64,000 bases of DNA from Lepas anatifera (Eukaryota > Arthropoda > Thecostraca > Lepadidae), in NCBI GenBank assembly GCA_034440635.1, contig JAOTON010001681.1, positions 699,501 to 763,500 of the forward strand, read 5' to 3'. Both the position numbers and the translations under genes were made by a program. The notes below the pieces were generated by a model that was not told where the DNA came from, did no database searches, and saw only the letters and a list, made by a program, of their open reading frames with translations. Shown here in pieces: positions 43,046 to 53,910 of this stretch. How positions within the stretch are numbered: the stretch's first letter is position 1; each line of letters opens with the position of its first letter.

Positions 43046-46000
43046 CGAGGGGAGCTAGTCGAGCTTTGCAGATGACTAATCTGGTATCTTGAATGGGTCT
43101 TTCATCATCAGTTCGCACATATATGACGGCCGCAAAGGCATCTTGACTGGCGTCGGAGAATGCATGGAGCTGATATTTGAGACCACTTCGCAGCCCATAC
43201 GTTCTTGGCACCCCAAATGCGCCTATCTGCTTCAATTCTTCCAACCACCTTCTCCACTGCAGTCGCACTTGCAAGGTGACTGGCTCATCCCAATGCAGCC
43301 CACTTTTCCACAGAGCCCGTAACATCATCTTGAGTCTCACGGAGAATGGAGTCATCATTCCCAATGGATCATAAAACCGTGCTGCGGCTCTCAGGATATT
43401 ACGCTTAGTCTCTGGACTTTCCAAGGCTGATTTCACCAGTGCACTGGTAGCTATTTCCAGCGTGTCTTCACCCGGAAGCCAACTTAGTCCCAGAACCTTG
43501 CGTTCTTTCACCGCGTGTTCCCCGAGATTTATAGGAATCAAACTAGATGCACTTTGTTCCCATTTTGCCATTTTCATTCTTGCCTGCTCGAAAATTTCCG
43601 TCGTTCGGGCCTTCACATGGCTGGCTTCTTCTTCAGTATTGACACTGGTGATCAGATCGTCGCAGTAAATGTCGCGTCGCAGTAAGTTAACCAGATCTGG
43701 ATCAGATTTTTCATAGAGGCTCAGATGATGGCGAATCGTGGCTTGAAGTATAAATGGAGATGCATTTACTCCAAAAATTACCCTTGTCATTCGGTAAACG
43801 GTAGGTCGCTGGTCAGCAGCATTTTCTCTCCAAAGAAATCTTGTTACATCCCTTTCGGTGGGGTGCAGGGAAATTTGTAGGAATGCCTTTTCCAGGTCGG
43901 CCACCAGTGCTACTTGCTTGAAGCGGAATCGAAGGAGGATCCCAGTGAGATCAGCTATCATATTTGGACCAGCGCTGATATGGTTGTTCAGAGCGTTGGG
44001 CCTTCCTGCGGTGGCGTCAAAAACCACACGTGCTTTGTCTCCCTTGTAAACAGCGTGGTGAGCCAAAATGTGTACGGGTCCATCCGGTACCTTAGGGGCC
44101 CTCTCGGCATGGCCCATATCCAGGTAATCTTGGATGGCGTCGTCATACTGCGCCAGTCGACCATTTCTCTTCAGTGACTTCTCACAGGCTTCTAGTCTTG
44201 CCCTCGCCAGTCCCTCGTTTGTGGTTAAGTCAGCGTCCACCGTTTTCCTCCAGGGCCACCTAGTTTGATATCGGCCGTCGGGCAGTCGCTGCAGGGTCTG
44301 CTGGAAAAACTTCTCGACCAACGGGTTTTCTTCCGCCTCCTTGCCTCTGGCACCCACTCCATCGGAACTGATCCCTATTCCTTCCAGCTCCCACAAATCT
44401 TGAAGAAGATCCCGCGTCTCTTCTGTTTGCACAAAGTTCGCCGCAACTGGCATATCCTGTGCTCCTCCCAGCTCAGTGGGACCTGAGAGGATCCACCCGA
44501 ACCGCGAACCAAAGGCCATGGGGCCTGATCGCCCTTTCTTGGTCCTGCCGTCAACTACTTCATTGAAGTAATCTAGCCCAATCAAGACAGATACCAATTG
44601 ATCATCAGTCTCGTTGGTGGGAGGCTCTGCCAGGTCCAATCCGATTAGGTGGGGGTAATTTCTTACCTCAGGCGTAACCCTTGGAGGTGAGCTGCATATG
44701 GTTGGCACCTCATACACAGAAATCCCCAGGCCGTGGCTTCTTCCTTTCGGGTTCTTCAGGGACAATTCCACCTTCCTCATTTTCTTCTGTGATATATCCC
44801 CACCGAAAGACTGGATTCTTATGTCATCATGGGCTAGCTCCCGGCATTTCAGAGCCCGGGCGATGTCAGCCCGTATAAAGGACTGGTTGCTACCAGTGTC
44901 TAGCATTATACGGATTTTCTGCTCCCTTCCAGTTTCTCCCACCGCTATCACTTGTGCTGTCTGCATTAGTATATGCCCTCTGGATTTGAAACGAGCTGGT
45001 TCAGTATTTGCTGCCACTACTGTAGCGTCCTGAGCAAGATCAGCGGACTCGGATGACGCCGTCGTGGCCATCGTGGCTGTATTCACAGTGAGTGCTGCCG
45101 CCTTTTCGCACAAGAGGAGGTGGTGGGGCCCACTGCAGTGTTCACACCGAGGCATCTTATTTGGGCACTCCGCTGCCCGATGGCGCAGCTCAAAGCACCA
45201 AAAACAGGCACCAACTCGAACTAGGCGTTCACGTCTCTCCTTAGTGCTCAGGGCCTTCGCCTTGCGACACTCTCGTGTCATATGCGGATATTCGCAGAAC
45301 AAACAGCTGTACCTTGAGCCTGATAGTGATGCTGGTAAAGCTGTGGCAGATGCAATGCCTCGCTCCGATTGTTTCAGAGGGAGGGTGTACAGTGTCCTCT
45401 CATGGGCATCTAGGAATTGTGATGCATGCTCTGCAAGCTCAGATGGTGTCTTACAGCCTCTCTCCTTGAGATATATGTCTAAGACTTGCGGGCATATTTC
45501 CAAGAATTGCTCTCCGACAATGAGCTCAAACAAACCCTCATAGCTGGGCTCCGTCTCTGTGAGTTCTACCCACCTTTTCAAATAGATGTCAAGGCGGCTC
45601 AGAATTTGGCTCGGCGTTTCATCTGGCTCCGGCTGTATGTTCCGAAATTTCTTCCGGTACCCTTCTGCTGTTAGGCCATAGCGCTGCAGCAGCGCTGTTT
45701 TAAGGCGTGTGTAGTCCTCCGCCTCTTCTTCTGGCAGCCTCGAATAAGTCTCAAGGGCCTTTCCGGTGAGCAAGGCGCTCAGGTGGCCTGCCCAATCTAC
45801 GGGGACCCAATTGTTGAGTCGCGCATGACGCTCGAACCTCTTAAGATAACTATCTAGGTCGTCTTCGTCTTCCTCAAATTTCGGCATTTTAGGTCGGCAC
45901 ATACCCCTTTCGAATCCACCTGAGCTGCGTTCGGACTCGCTCCTGAGTCGTGCCATTTCAAGCTCATGTTCTCTCTCCTTCTCTCTTTCCTCTCTCTTCT

Positions 46001-46172
46001 TGTCTTCTTCCTCTCGCTCCTTCTCTCTTTCCTCTCTCTTCTTGTCTTCTTCCTCTCGCTCCTTCTCTCTTTCCACTCTTCTCTCCTCTCTCTCTATCTG
46101 CTTTACAGCAAACTCAAGGGCCTCTGCCCCGTTTAGGCCTTGCCTAACGGCCAAGTCAATATATCCTTCCAT
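43046..46172 (-). CDS. gag-pol: BEL/Pao gag-protease-RT polyprotein
   Basis: From MEGYIDLAVRQGLNGAEAL. Residues about 26-72 are an E/R/K-rich coiled coil encoded by a short tandem repeat. A capsid region follows with LDSYLKRFERHARLNNW. At about 165-255 is a stretch with YRKKFRNIQPEPDE, FELIVGEQFLEICP and PSELAEHASQFLDAH that closely resembles SCAN domains. Zinc knuckles: CLFCEYPHMTREC, CFWCFELRHRAAEC, CEHCSGPHHLLLC. Protease: IMLDTGSNQSFI. BEL signature: VLIGLDYFNEVVDG and FGWILSGP. RT: ALVADLEKAFLQISL and DIYCDDLITS, with FYDPLGMMTPF behind it. The frame is lost near 43,040. Confidence 0.95.
45965..46090. repeat. Short in-frame tandem repeat in BEL gag
   Basis: A unit of about 51-54 bp (CTCTTTCCTCTCTCTTCTTG, TCTTCTTCCTCTCGCTCC) is repeated two to three times. 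It encodes the E/R/K coiled coil. The repeat keeps the frame. Confidence 0.8.
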
Positions 46173-46177
46173 TGAGT

Positions 46178-46195
46178 CCTATCACGGTCGCCAAA
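46178..46195 (-). promoter_or_regulatory. Candidate BEL/Pao primer-binding site
   Basis: Just after the 5' LTR on the minus strand: TT and then TGGCGACCGTGATAGG. It starts with TGG, complementary to a tRNA CCA end. The tRNA is not assigned. Confidence 0.6.
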
Positions 46196-46414
46196 TGTTA
46201 CAAATTGTAGGTAAGTCTAATCTAATCTGTCATATCTCTCTAATCTAATCTAATCTAATCTAATATAATCTAATCGAATCCATTTAATCTTAGTGAAACC
46301 ATCTAGTTCCGATTCTATCGTAAAATCCTTATATTTAATGGCACGTTTTCGGTCAGCAGAATCGTTGAGTCACGTGACCGTCGTTCGTGTCGTCCTCCCA
46401 TGTTTTTCACAACA
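46196..46414 (-). repeat. BEL/Pao 5' LTR
   Basis: 219 bp. Same as the 3' LTR except for one extra CTAAT unit, one extra T and GTGACC instead of GTGCCC. Confidence 0.95.
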
Positions 46415-46799
46415 GTGCTTTCTGAAACAAAAGCACATCTGAAAAGAAAAAGCCGTGTCCGTAAACAGCCGTGGTCAGCCCGGGTAACGCCTGTGTTCCG
46501 TTCATTGATGAAATGACATACGCTTCATTCTGGCACTTAGAAGGACTTGAGAAAGTATTTCACTCAAACATAACGCCGGGACAGAGGCGAGAGCATATTT
46601 CAAATCGATTAAATGCCTCATACTCGCACTTGTTATGGCAATAATTTTCCGGTTAAGTACATACCAAGAATGCGTTCCACGGATCCAGTACGTACTATGG
46701 TCAACAAGGGAGCATATCATTCAAGCCAACGACCATCAGTTCATTGAAAGCCACCGACTGGAGTAAGCTGGTGATTACAGCACGACTACACCTGAACAC

Positions 46800-47190
46800 C
46801 TCACCCATGCTAGGTTAGATGGAGACCTTCGCCTGACCTTAGGTCGGCCATTTTTTATATTTTGACCTAGTTCAGTCACATTAAACATACTTCGACTGGC
46901 CGCAACGAGGTGCGTAAACGAAATGGTGCTTAAAAGTTACTTTAACTGAACTCTATCAGACGCCAGGGCCCAGAAACTCTTCTCTAACATGCCACCTTCT
47001 TGAACTGTCAGGACTTCAACATTGACGTGCCCCAAAAAAGTGATCACTGCTGTTTCATGGATTTTTATGGGCCATCCACCCACGATCGTTTTTTCGCTAT
47101 CCCGCACAGAGGCCATGTTCGAGGGCGTGTTTGAAACCCCCCACCAGGACGAAGGTGGCTCGGAGGCCCATCGGCCACCGTGGTTATAAC
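46800..47190 (-). mobile_element. Diverged fragment of the TTAA family
   Basis: Read from 47,190 on the minus strand it has CGGTGGCCGATGGGCCTCC, CACCTTCGTCCTGGTGG and the G/C palindrome GGGGTTTCAAACACGCCC. This is the left-end layout of the family and is closest to the copy at 16,566. The terminal TTAA is mutated. TGACCTTAGGTCGG (46,836) is in the interior. Confidence 0.55.
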
Positions 47191-47199
47191 TCAACTCTC

Positions 47200-47530
47200 T
47201 TTGTAGCCAGCAGGGCCTACTGGGACTAATAGAAGAAGCATATGTCACTATATGAATCTTTGAAACCAGTTGGACCCACAATTGATCGTATAGCCCGCTA
47301 TTAATGGAAGAGCCCTTTCTAGTCAGCTAGACACTTCGTAAACAGATTCGAAGGGTCCTGATGGCCCTCTGCATCCAGCGTGGTTCTCTGTAACTAGTTA
47401 CAGAGGCCCCGCAGATACCAGTAGAACACTTCGTGGCCATTAGGCTCTCTAGAACCAGCAGAGCCCTGTCTGACCAGCTGGGCCCATAATGGTCAGCTGA
47501 GCTCCCTTTGTCCGCCACTAAATACCATTT
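47200..47530. repeat. Diverged minisatellite-like region
   Basis: Loose repeats of CCAGCAGGGCC, CTAGTTACAGAGGCCC and CCAGCAGAGCCC, as at 18,680-19,420. By-eye assignment. Confidence 0.3.
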
Positions 47531-47562
47531 TAAGCGTTTTCGTTTGAAAGAAACCACTTGGA

Positions 47563-49910
47563 GGGCAGGGCATTTTTTAAGGAAAAGTCAGTGGGTGGAG
47601 GGGCATTCCTTGTGCTAGCCGTTGTACATAGTGTCTTCAAGGGATCAAGTCCCCATTTTGAGGGGTTTAACAAACCTTAGACGCGTTAATGTTAATAAAA
47701 TGTTTCTCAATTTTTGTGTTATTCCATGTTTTTTCAAGATTATAGATGCTGCCCAGGGCTGCCAACTTTTTTTGGCAGAAAAAGTCAAACTGAGTTAGAA
47801 AAAGGGTCAAAGAGGGGCAAAATTTCATTTTCACTAAAATAGCCAAATGAATACCACAAAAGCGAGATTTGAGGCTAAAACAGCCTCTTGCGGTAGTCAT
47901 AAGACCACAGAAAAAGCGGCTTGTACCACTATTTAAAACTGATTGTTGACAATTTGATATTGAGTTGATGCAATACTTTTTTAGCCCACTACCCATTTAA
48001 TACTAAGTCAGGGGTGCTCTTCTAATCCCGCGTGATCATCAAATGATTTTATCCTCATAACCAGATAATTTTTTAGCATCATTAATCATCTTGGCCGCAC
48101 TACCCCCGCTAACATTTAATGTTTTCTCTCTTTTCCAACTATGCATTTTTTCTCTTGATTAGTGGCGAATCTAGGATTTTGTTGAGTGGGGAGAGCGGAG
48201 CATCAGAGGGCGCACTTTGCCTTCAACTTTTCACCCAAAAGGTGCCTAAAGTATTTTTTCCTTTGCGTCCGGTTTTCGGTGGCCATCATTTTTGTGGATC
48301 GTGTTTTTAACAAAGTCCCTCGCTCCCACCACCATACCAGTTTCTCTGCTGCTCTACTGCTTTTTCGGTGTCAGAATATCGTATTCCAGAGCGGAAGAGA
48401 TAAAAATATGCTATATTTATACAAGAGACAAACCAGAAATAGCTTAGGTGTCAGCAGCTAGAAAAAAGGGTAAAAACGGTCAGATTCCAAGAAAGGGCCA
48501 GCCGAAAAAAATTGCGGGGCCAAACACGACAAAAAAGGCCCAATTCGAGTTATTTGGCCACGAAATGACCAGCCTGGTATCCCTGACGGTGCTGCAATGT
48601 ATTCCAAATGAAATGGTGCTTTTCTTACTTTTCTGTATGAGTGTGAAAAGATAAGTAGGTAAATTCTAAAGTCTCAAACACAAGTGGTTTATAGCTAAAT
48701 ATAAATACTGTAAACACTAAATATAGCCTGGCTAAATCGGGATAAGTTTTATATACATACCTTCTATGATGCGTAGCTGTTGCTGTCAATATCATATGCG
48801 GAATGTAGTACAAAAACCAGTTAATAATTGTTTAGGCTTATCGACGCACCAACTGTCAGGGTCATATGGCGTTGCCAGCTCTTTCCTTGTTGGAAGGGTT
48901 TCTCGGGAGATAGTTTTGTGATTCTAACGGAGGGCTGTGGCGGAATACATAACCTCTCCCAATTTTCAACATCAAGGAATCTATGAGAAAGGCCAGCTAA
49001 CAACTTATCGATTTTGCAGAAAAAATTAATGCAGCGGTCTGACTATAAATTTCACGTATGCTACAACAGGCGTCGGAAAAGGGGGACCAGAGGGCTTGCC
49101 CCTCCCCCCGCTGACTTCTTGACCAGCAATTTCTTGATCTCAGTCAAAATGGGAGAAAACCGGAAATTTGTATAACCGGCCGCTGCGGAAGGCAACGAGG
49201 ACCCCAAATTCGAACAGTTTTTGGTACGAACGTGGACGAACATCAGGTTGAAGTTTGGCTGACCCCTCAGAAGTTTGTTTTGAAGTTTGAAGTTTTGAAA
49301 TTTTGTTTGAAGTTTGTTTGGAGTCACTTTTATGTATGAAGCTTGGCTGGCCCCTGACTTTTATGTATACTACCACCACAATAATCAATAAAAAGACAAA
49401 GCACTTCACACCGCCACACCAGCAACCAGTCTTACGCGCTTTGACTACACCGTGTCCCGTCTAATCCACGAACGAGCTCACAACTGACCTCGTGTGAAAT
49501 GAGAGCATCATACAATCTCACGATATTGGCTGGAGTGTGGGCTTCCGGTCGGATAGAACATGATGCTTGATTGGTTGTAAGCCAGCGTTTATCTCCCGTT
49601 GTGATTAGTTGATGCTGAGCCTGCTTTGCCGGGATTTCCCGTACCTATGCGCTTTTTTCCTCGTCACACGATGAAGGAGACAGCCACGGATCGAAATTTT
49701 TAACACAATTTTTGTGGATTGCCAATTTGGCACCAGCAATAAACCTAAATTATTATTATCGAGCAGTGTTGTGTCTTATTTTCGTTCGGTGAGTTTGCAT
49801 TTGTTGAAGTTTAAGTCATCTCTTGTCTATTTCACTGGGGGGCCAATTTCCGGTCACTGGGGGGGGCATTTCGGCCGACTGGGGGGAAATGGCCCCCAGT
49901 TAACATGTTA
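47563..49910. repeat. Dispersed ~1.2-kb repeat, copy 2, split by an insertion
   Basis: 47,563-48,100 and 49,060-49,910 match copy 1 (7,331-8,580) at its start and end (AGGGCATTTTTTAAGG to GGCCCCCAGTTAACATG). About 960 bp at 48,100-49,060 has no counterpart in copy 1. That insert contains TAGTGGCGAATCTAGG near 48,162, like the MITE ends, and the GACGCACC core at 48,821. Confidence 0.7.
48821..48882. repeat. Dispersed repeat core, copy 3 (CGACGCACCAACTG)
   Basis: TTATCGACGCACCAACTGTC followed by AGGGTCATATGGCGTTGCCA. Same core as at 3,181 and 17,553. Confidence 0.5.
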
Positions 49911-50156
49911 AAAAGTGGCCTGTTGTAGGGTGAACGAAGCTCCTAGAAAAGTTGTTTATTACCAACCTTTATTATGCCATACATTAGTCTCATCATTGTA
50001 TTGCAAAATTCTAATATATTTAACGCCACAGTCATTGAGAAATTGAAAGAAAACCACTTTAACAAAAACTAAACAGCATTTCTGGCGGCGTAACAAAGCA
50101 CGTACGCTGTTGCCCTCTTCACTTCCTCGACCGGTACTTTCTTGACACAGGCATCG

Positions 50157-50172
50157 TTAATGTTTATTGCTT
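50157..50172. repeat. 16-bp target duplication of LINE, left
   Basis: TTAATGTTTATTGCTT, identical to 51,351-51,366. The two copies bracket the truncated I-like LINE. Confidence 0.75.
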
Positions 50173-51221
50173 CTCTGTGTAGCCGGATTTCACACTGGCT
50201 TGGAGAATCTAACATTAATATCACCATGATCGCAAAACAACGCCCAGGGACCCTAGAACCATGGCGTGAAGTATCCGCCAAATGTGACACATGGTTGATG
50301 CAGTATGGAAAGGCGCACACACTTCCACCAGACTTTGCGCAGCTCGCTGCTGAAAGAATCCATTCATACACCGACCGCACAAAGTTTTACACTGACGGCT
50401 CCAAGGGAGCAGCTGGAGCCGGATGTGCCTTTGTTAGCGAAGGAACCCGCCGCTGTTTCGGGCTGCCGAATGTTGTGTCGGTCTTTACAACGGAACTGTT
50501 TGCCATCTTGCAAGTTTTACGACACATCAGACACCTTTCTGGGACACGACATCTTATTATCACTGACTCAGCCAGCTCGCTGGCAGCGCTCCAATCTAGT
50601 CATTTACAGACATCGTGGCTTGTAGCTGCTATTCTAAAGCTATTGACTGCAATGGCTTCTCGTGGCTTTGACGTCCAGTTTCTATGGGTTCCAAGTCATG
50701 TGGGTGTGACTGGCAACGAATTAGCGGACGAAGCTGCCAAGACGGCGTGTTCGCTTGCTCCCTCGCAACGATTTCGGGTGCCAGCTGGTGACATCAAGGC
50801 CCTAATTGACCAGAACATACGTTCACAATGGCAGTCGAGATGGGAGGCAGAGCCAGACTGTGCGTTGAAGCGCTTAAGACCACGCATTGGCCAATGGGAG
50901 TCGAGTTGCAGACGCAATAGAAGGGAGGAGGTCTGCCTCACTCGACTCCGCATTGGCCACTGCTATACCACACACTCGCACTATCTCAACAGCACGAACC
51001 CCAACATGTGTTCTCACTGTGGCAGCCGCCTCACTGTTCAACACGTTTTATCTGTCACTGACTCCTGTGAACAGCTTAAACGAATTCAGCGCCGGTTCTT
51101 CCCGCCGTTTCCACTGGAACAGATTTTAGGCGACAACACAGTCATAGACATCTGTCAGGTTCTACCATACCTGCGGGAGATCAAGTTTGACATCATCTAC
51201 AATCCCATCCCACCTAATTAG
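50173..51221 (+). CDS. LINE ORF2 C-terminus: RNase H and CCHC-like finger
   Basis: An open frame with RNase H motifs: KFYTDGSKGAAGAGCAFV (first Asp), FTTELFAILQVLRHIR (Glu), LIITDSASSLAAL (second Asp) and LWVPSHVGVTGNELADEAAK (His, last Asp). All four acidic positions plus the His are present. A zinc-finger-like end follows, CSHCGSRLTVQHVL. The RT part is absent because the copy is 5' truncated, so no complete ORF2 is made. The ATG-initiated frame starts before the insertion at 50,142, which is chance. Confidence 0.9.
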
Positions 51222-51350
51222 GTGGCATGTAGAGCTCGCCACAACCCAGGGCAGGTTTAAATTACATAGCATTAGAAACTAAGTAGGTTAAATAATGATG
51301 GGCGCGATATAGCCTAGACGCTGAAGGCGCCCTATAAACCCCAATACACA
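50173..51350 (+). mobile_element. 5'-truncated I-like LINE with RNase H domain
   Basis: A 3' fragment of a non-LTR retrotransposon, bounded by a 16-bp target duplication. It carries the ORF2 end and a 3' UTR whose last part, GGCGCGATATAGCCTAGACG, GGCGCCC and AAACCCCAATACAC, resembles the hairpin-type ends of I-clade elements. There is no poly-A tail. Confidence 0.85.
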
Positions 51351-51366
51351 TTAATGTTTATTGCTT
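51351..51366. repeat. 16-bp target duplication of LINE, right
   Basis: Same 16 bases as 50,157-50,172, directly after the LINE 3' UTR. Confidence 0.75.
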
Positions 51367-52461
51367 ATTGTTTATTGCAAGCGAATCATCAACGGACGTG
51401 GTGCCCATTTACAGATGAATTCAATCTGATAAAAATATATACAATGCAGGATCAACGCCGCGAGACGATTGTTAAAAGTTGATGGAACAAGTGAGCTTGA
51501 AATGATTCCAAAAGGTAAAATATGCACTGCTACCCATAAAAATGTAGATAAATACATTTATAAATTAATTTAAAAATAAAAATAGCCTAAGACAGACGTA
51601 AAATGTAAAAATATGAATGGTATAAAAACCTAAAACACGTAAAAGAGTCTTAAGACCTACTTAAAATATAGATGTAAAACCTATGCACACAAAACCTAAT
51701 CCCTCACACCCAGCACAAAGCGAAACACCTGCTTTTTGTACTCTGTTTTACCAAGCTGCCAAATATCGGCCTCACGACATGTATCCAGGAACCTATTGCA
51801 CAGTTTGGGAATCCTGGTAAACAAACCCCTTTTGACCGTGTTGACTCTCGCGTAGGGCACGTGAAATAAAACCATACGGCGCAGCATTCGGGGAGAAACA
51901 GCAAGTGGAAGCTTATTCAGAAGAAATGAGGAATCTACTAAATTTTTGTGGATACCTCTGATGAACATAAGATCATACTGTTTTCGTCTGGCCTCAAGAG
52001 ATGCGACACCAAAATGCAAAATGAGACTATCATAGTCAAATGCTATGTTTTGAATATTGCGACGTCCACAGAGCCAAATTAAAAATTTATGCTGGGTTCT
52101 TTCCAGCCTTTGCAAGTGACTGTCAGCTGCTCCTCCCCAAATCACGCAACAATATTCCAGCACATATCAGTATTCCGTACATTCGCGTAATATGTAGACA
52201 GCATAGCTCTGCAATTGCACTGATGTATCGGCCTACCTCTTTACCCGTTTGAAAAAATCTCATCATCAATCCTAATACCCTATTTGCTTTTGAAACAATG
52301 TTGTCTATATGTGCCCCGAACGTTAATTTTTCATCGATAAGAACCCCCAGGTCTCGCATTACAGTGACTCTTTCGATGGCTGTGCCACCTAAAGTATAAA
52401 GAGCATGAACGGGAGAACGACGTAGCGTCAGAGACAGGACTTTACATTTTGATGAGTTTAG
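51367..52461 (-). pseudogene. Second LINE: RT thumb and C-terminal domain, 3' region
   Basis: Minus strand. SSKCKVLSLTLRRSPVH and VMRDLGVLIDEKLTFG (52,461-52,310) are the end of a non-LTR RT. NIVSKANRVLGLMMRFF follows, then, after a frame change near 52,160, LEYCCVIWGGAADSHLQRLE, RKQYDLMFIRGIHKNL and FLDTCREADIW to a stop at 51,696. This is a Jockey/CR1/RTE-like C-terminal region. The untranslated part continues to 51,367, where the I-like LINE was inserted. It is 5' truncated and dead. Confidence 0.8.
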
Positions 52462-53369
52462 CTGGCATCAACGATTGATGGGTTAATGCGATGGGATTTT
52501 GATAGGCTAATGTGGCACCAACCAGCCTCCGACTGGTTCCAGCAGAGTTCAGTGTAGTGACTGATCTGGGGGCTGCCATGGTGTACTACCGTTCCATACA
52601 GATCAAACACAAGGTTATCAGATATCTGTGGATGCCTGAGGGCCTTTCAACTGAGGTCCAGGTCGCTAAAGGGAAAAGTGCCGTGAGCGAGGGCTTCGAG
52701 CGATGTGCTGCCGCTGTAGGTAAAACGCTTAAGCTGCATGAAGGCGCTGGGCATCGAACTTAAGTTTTTAATTGACGTGTCTCCTCGAATCCTGGATGCA
52801 TAACATAGCAAAAACAGTATTCGAACACAGCCCTTCCTCAGAATCTCCAAATGAAATGTATTGATTGGAGAAACTCTTGATCATGATGTGAGCTTAGACC
52901 TGGAATTTCAGATTTTTGCTTTATTATGAATCTGGATTTGAGGAGATAGGTTAATGACCAACTTGTCTACTCATAATTATGCTCCTCAGTGCAGCACCTC
53001 GAAATGATCTATCTTTGAAAGAAGTTACCACCGAACGAAGATGAAGAAATACTTACGGCTTTTTTCGCCTTTCGAGCACGATTGGTTCTGAAGCAATTTG
53101 ATAGGCACACAAATGCCTAATCATGGCGATATCTTAGGGGGCGCTCTGGTTTAAAGCGACCTTCTTTAGATCAAATGACGCCAAAACCGCGCTGAACGTT
53201 TTTTTCCTTGCCGACATTTTTTTAGCTCTTTTGGCGGAACTTCAGGGGCCCTTTTCGGCTGCCACCTCCCCCCCCTGAGCGAAATCCTGGCTACGTTCCT
53301 GTGCCCACTGTCCGTGGAAGCTGCTTGAGTGATGCTTAGCCAGTTGGAGCCACTAGAATAATTCTGCAA
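52462..53369. other. Non-coding stretch
   Basis: No supported gene. CTCCCCCCCCTGAGCGAAATCCTGG near 53,265 is similar to MITE-end sequence but unpaired. Confidence 0.3.
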
Positions 53370-53602
53370 TGATTCAGCATGTGGAATCCGATGAATTCAG
53401 TATGTGGAAGCCGATGGATTCAGCATGTGGAAGCTGATGAATTCAGCATGTGGAAGCCGATGAATTCAGTATGTGGAAGCCGATGGATTCAGTATGTGGA
53501 AGCCGATGAATTCAGCATGTGGAAGCCGATGAATTCAGCATGTGGAAGCCGATGAATTCAGCATGTGGAAGCCGATGAATTCAGCATGTGGAAGCCGATC
53601 AG
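53370..53602. repeat. 23-bp tandem repeat (about 10 units)
   Basis: The unit is GAATTCAGCATGTGGAAGCC plus GAT, 23 bp, repeated about ten times with small changes (GGATTCAGTATGTGG variants). It contains an EcoRI-type GAATTC in most units. Units are directly adjacent with no spacers. Confidence 0.9.
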
Positions 53603-53840
53603 GTGACTGCATAGAGCTGAAACTCAAGCAGGTATTTATTGCCGTTTATTGAACAACTATCTAACAGGCGAGCCCCTATTTTTAGGCCCGGGGATGGCGG
53701 CCTATTTGTACGTACATGGGTGATTCAAACATGGCCATCTTTAACCGTGACGTCACAACAGCTAAACAACAAGGCAGCTGCTCTCGAGGCAAACCAAGTC
53801 GAGGTTTCATCAACCACGATCAATCAATCTGTCATACCGT

Positions 53841-53910
53841 CATGTACGGACACGTACATGTACATGTATGTATGTACATGTACGATCATGTACATAACAT
53901 AACATCACCG
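53841..53910. repeat. TACATG-rich microsatellite
   Basis: Runs of ACATGTAC and TGTATG, self-complementary and compound. Confidence 0.7.

Larger units (their letters stand above)
40887..46414 (-). mobile_element. BEL/Pao LTR retrotransposon with SCAN-like gag
   Basis: Minus-strand element with short LTRs (46,414-46,196, 219 bp, 5'; 41,099-40,887, 213 bp, 3'), both TGTT...AACA, and GTGC as a 4-bp target duplication (40,883-40,886; 46,415-46,418). The LTRs differ by one 5-bp TAATC unit, one T and one substitution by eye, so the insertion is young. One long ORF carries gag, protease and RT. Two frameshifts (near 43,040 and 42,815) precede the integrase. Confidence 0.95.

Noticed and set aside
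41086..45543. Plus-strand ORFs of 60-211 codons across the BEL/Pao region
   Set aside because: They are antisense shadows of the gag-pol frames and show no domains.
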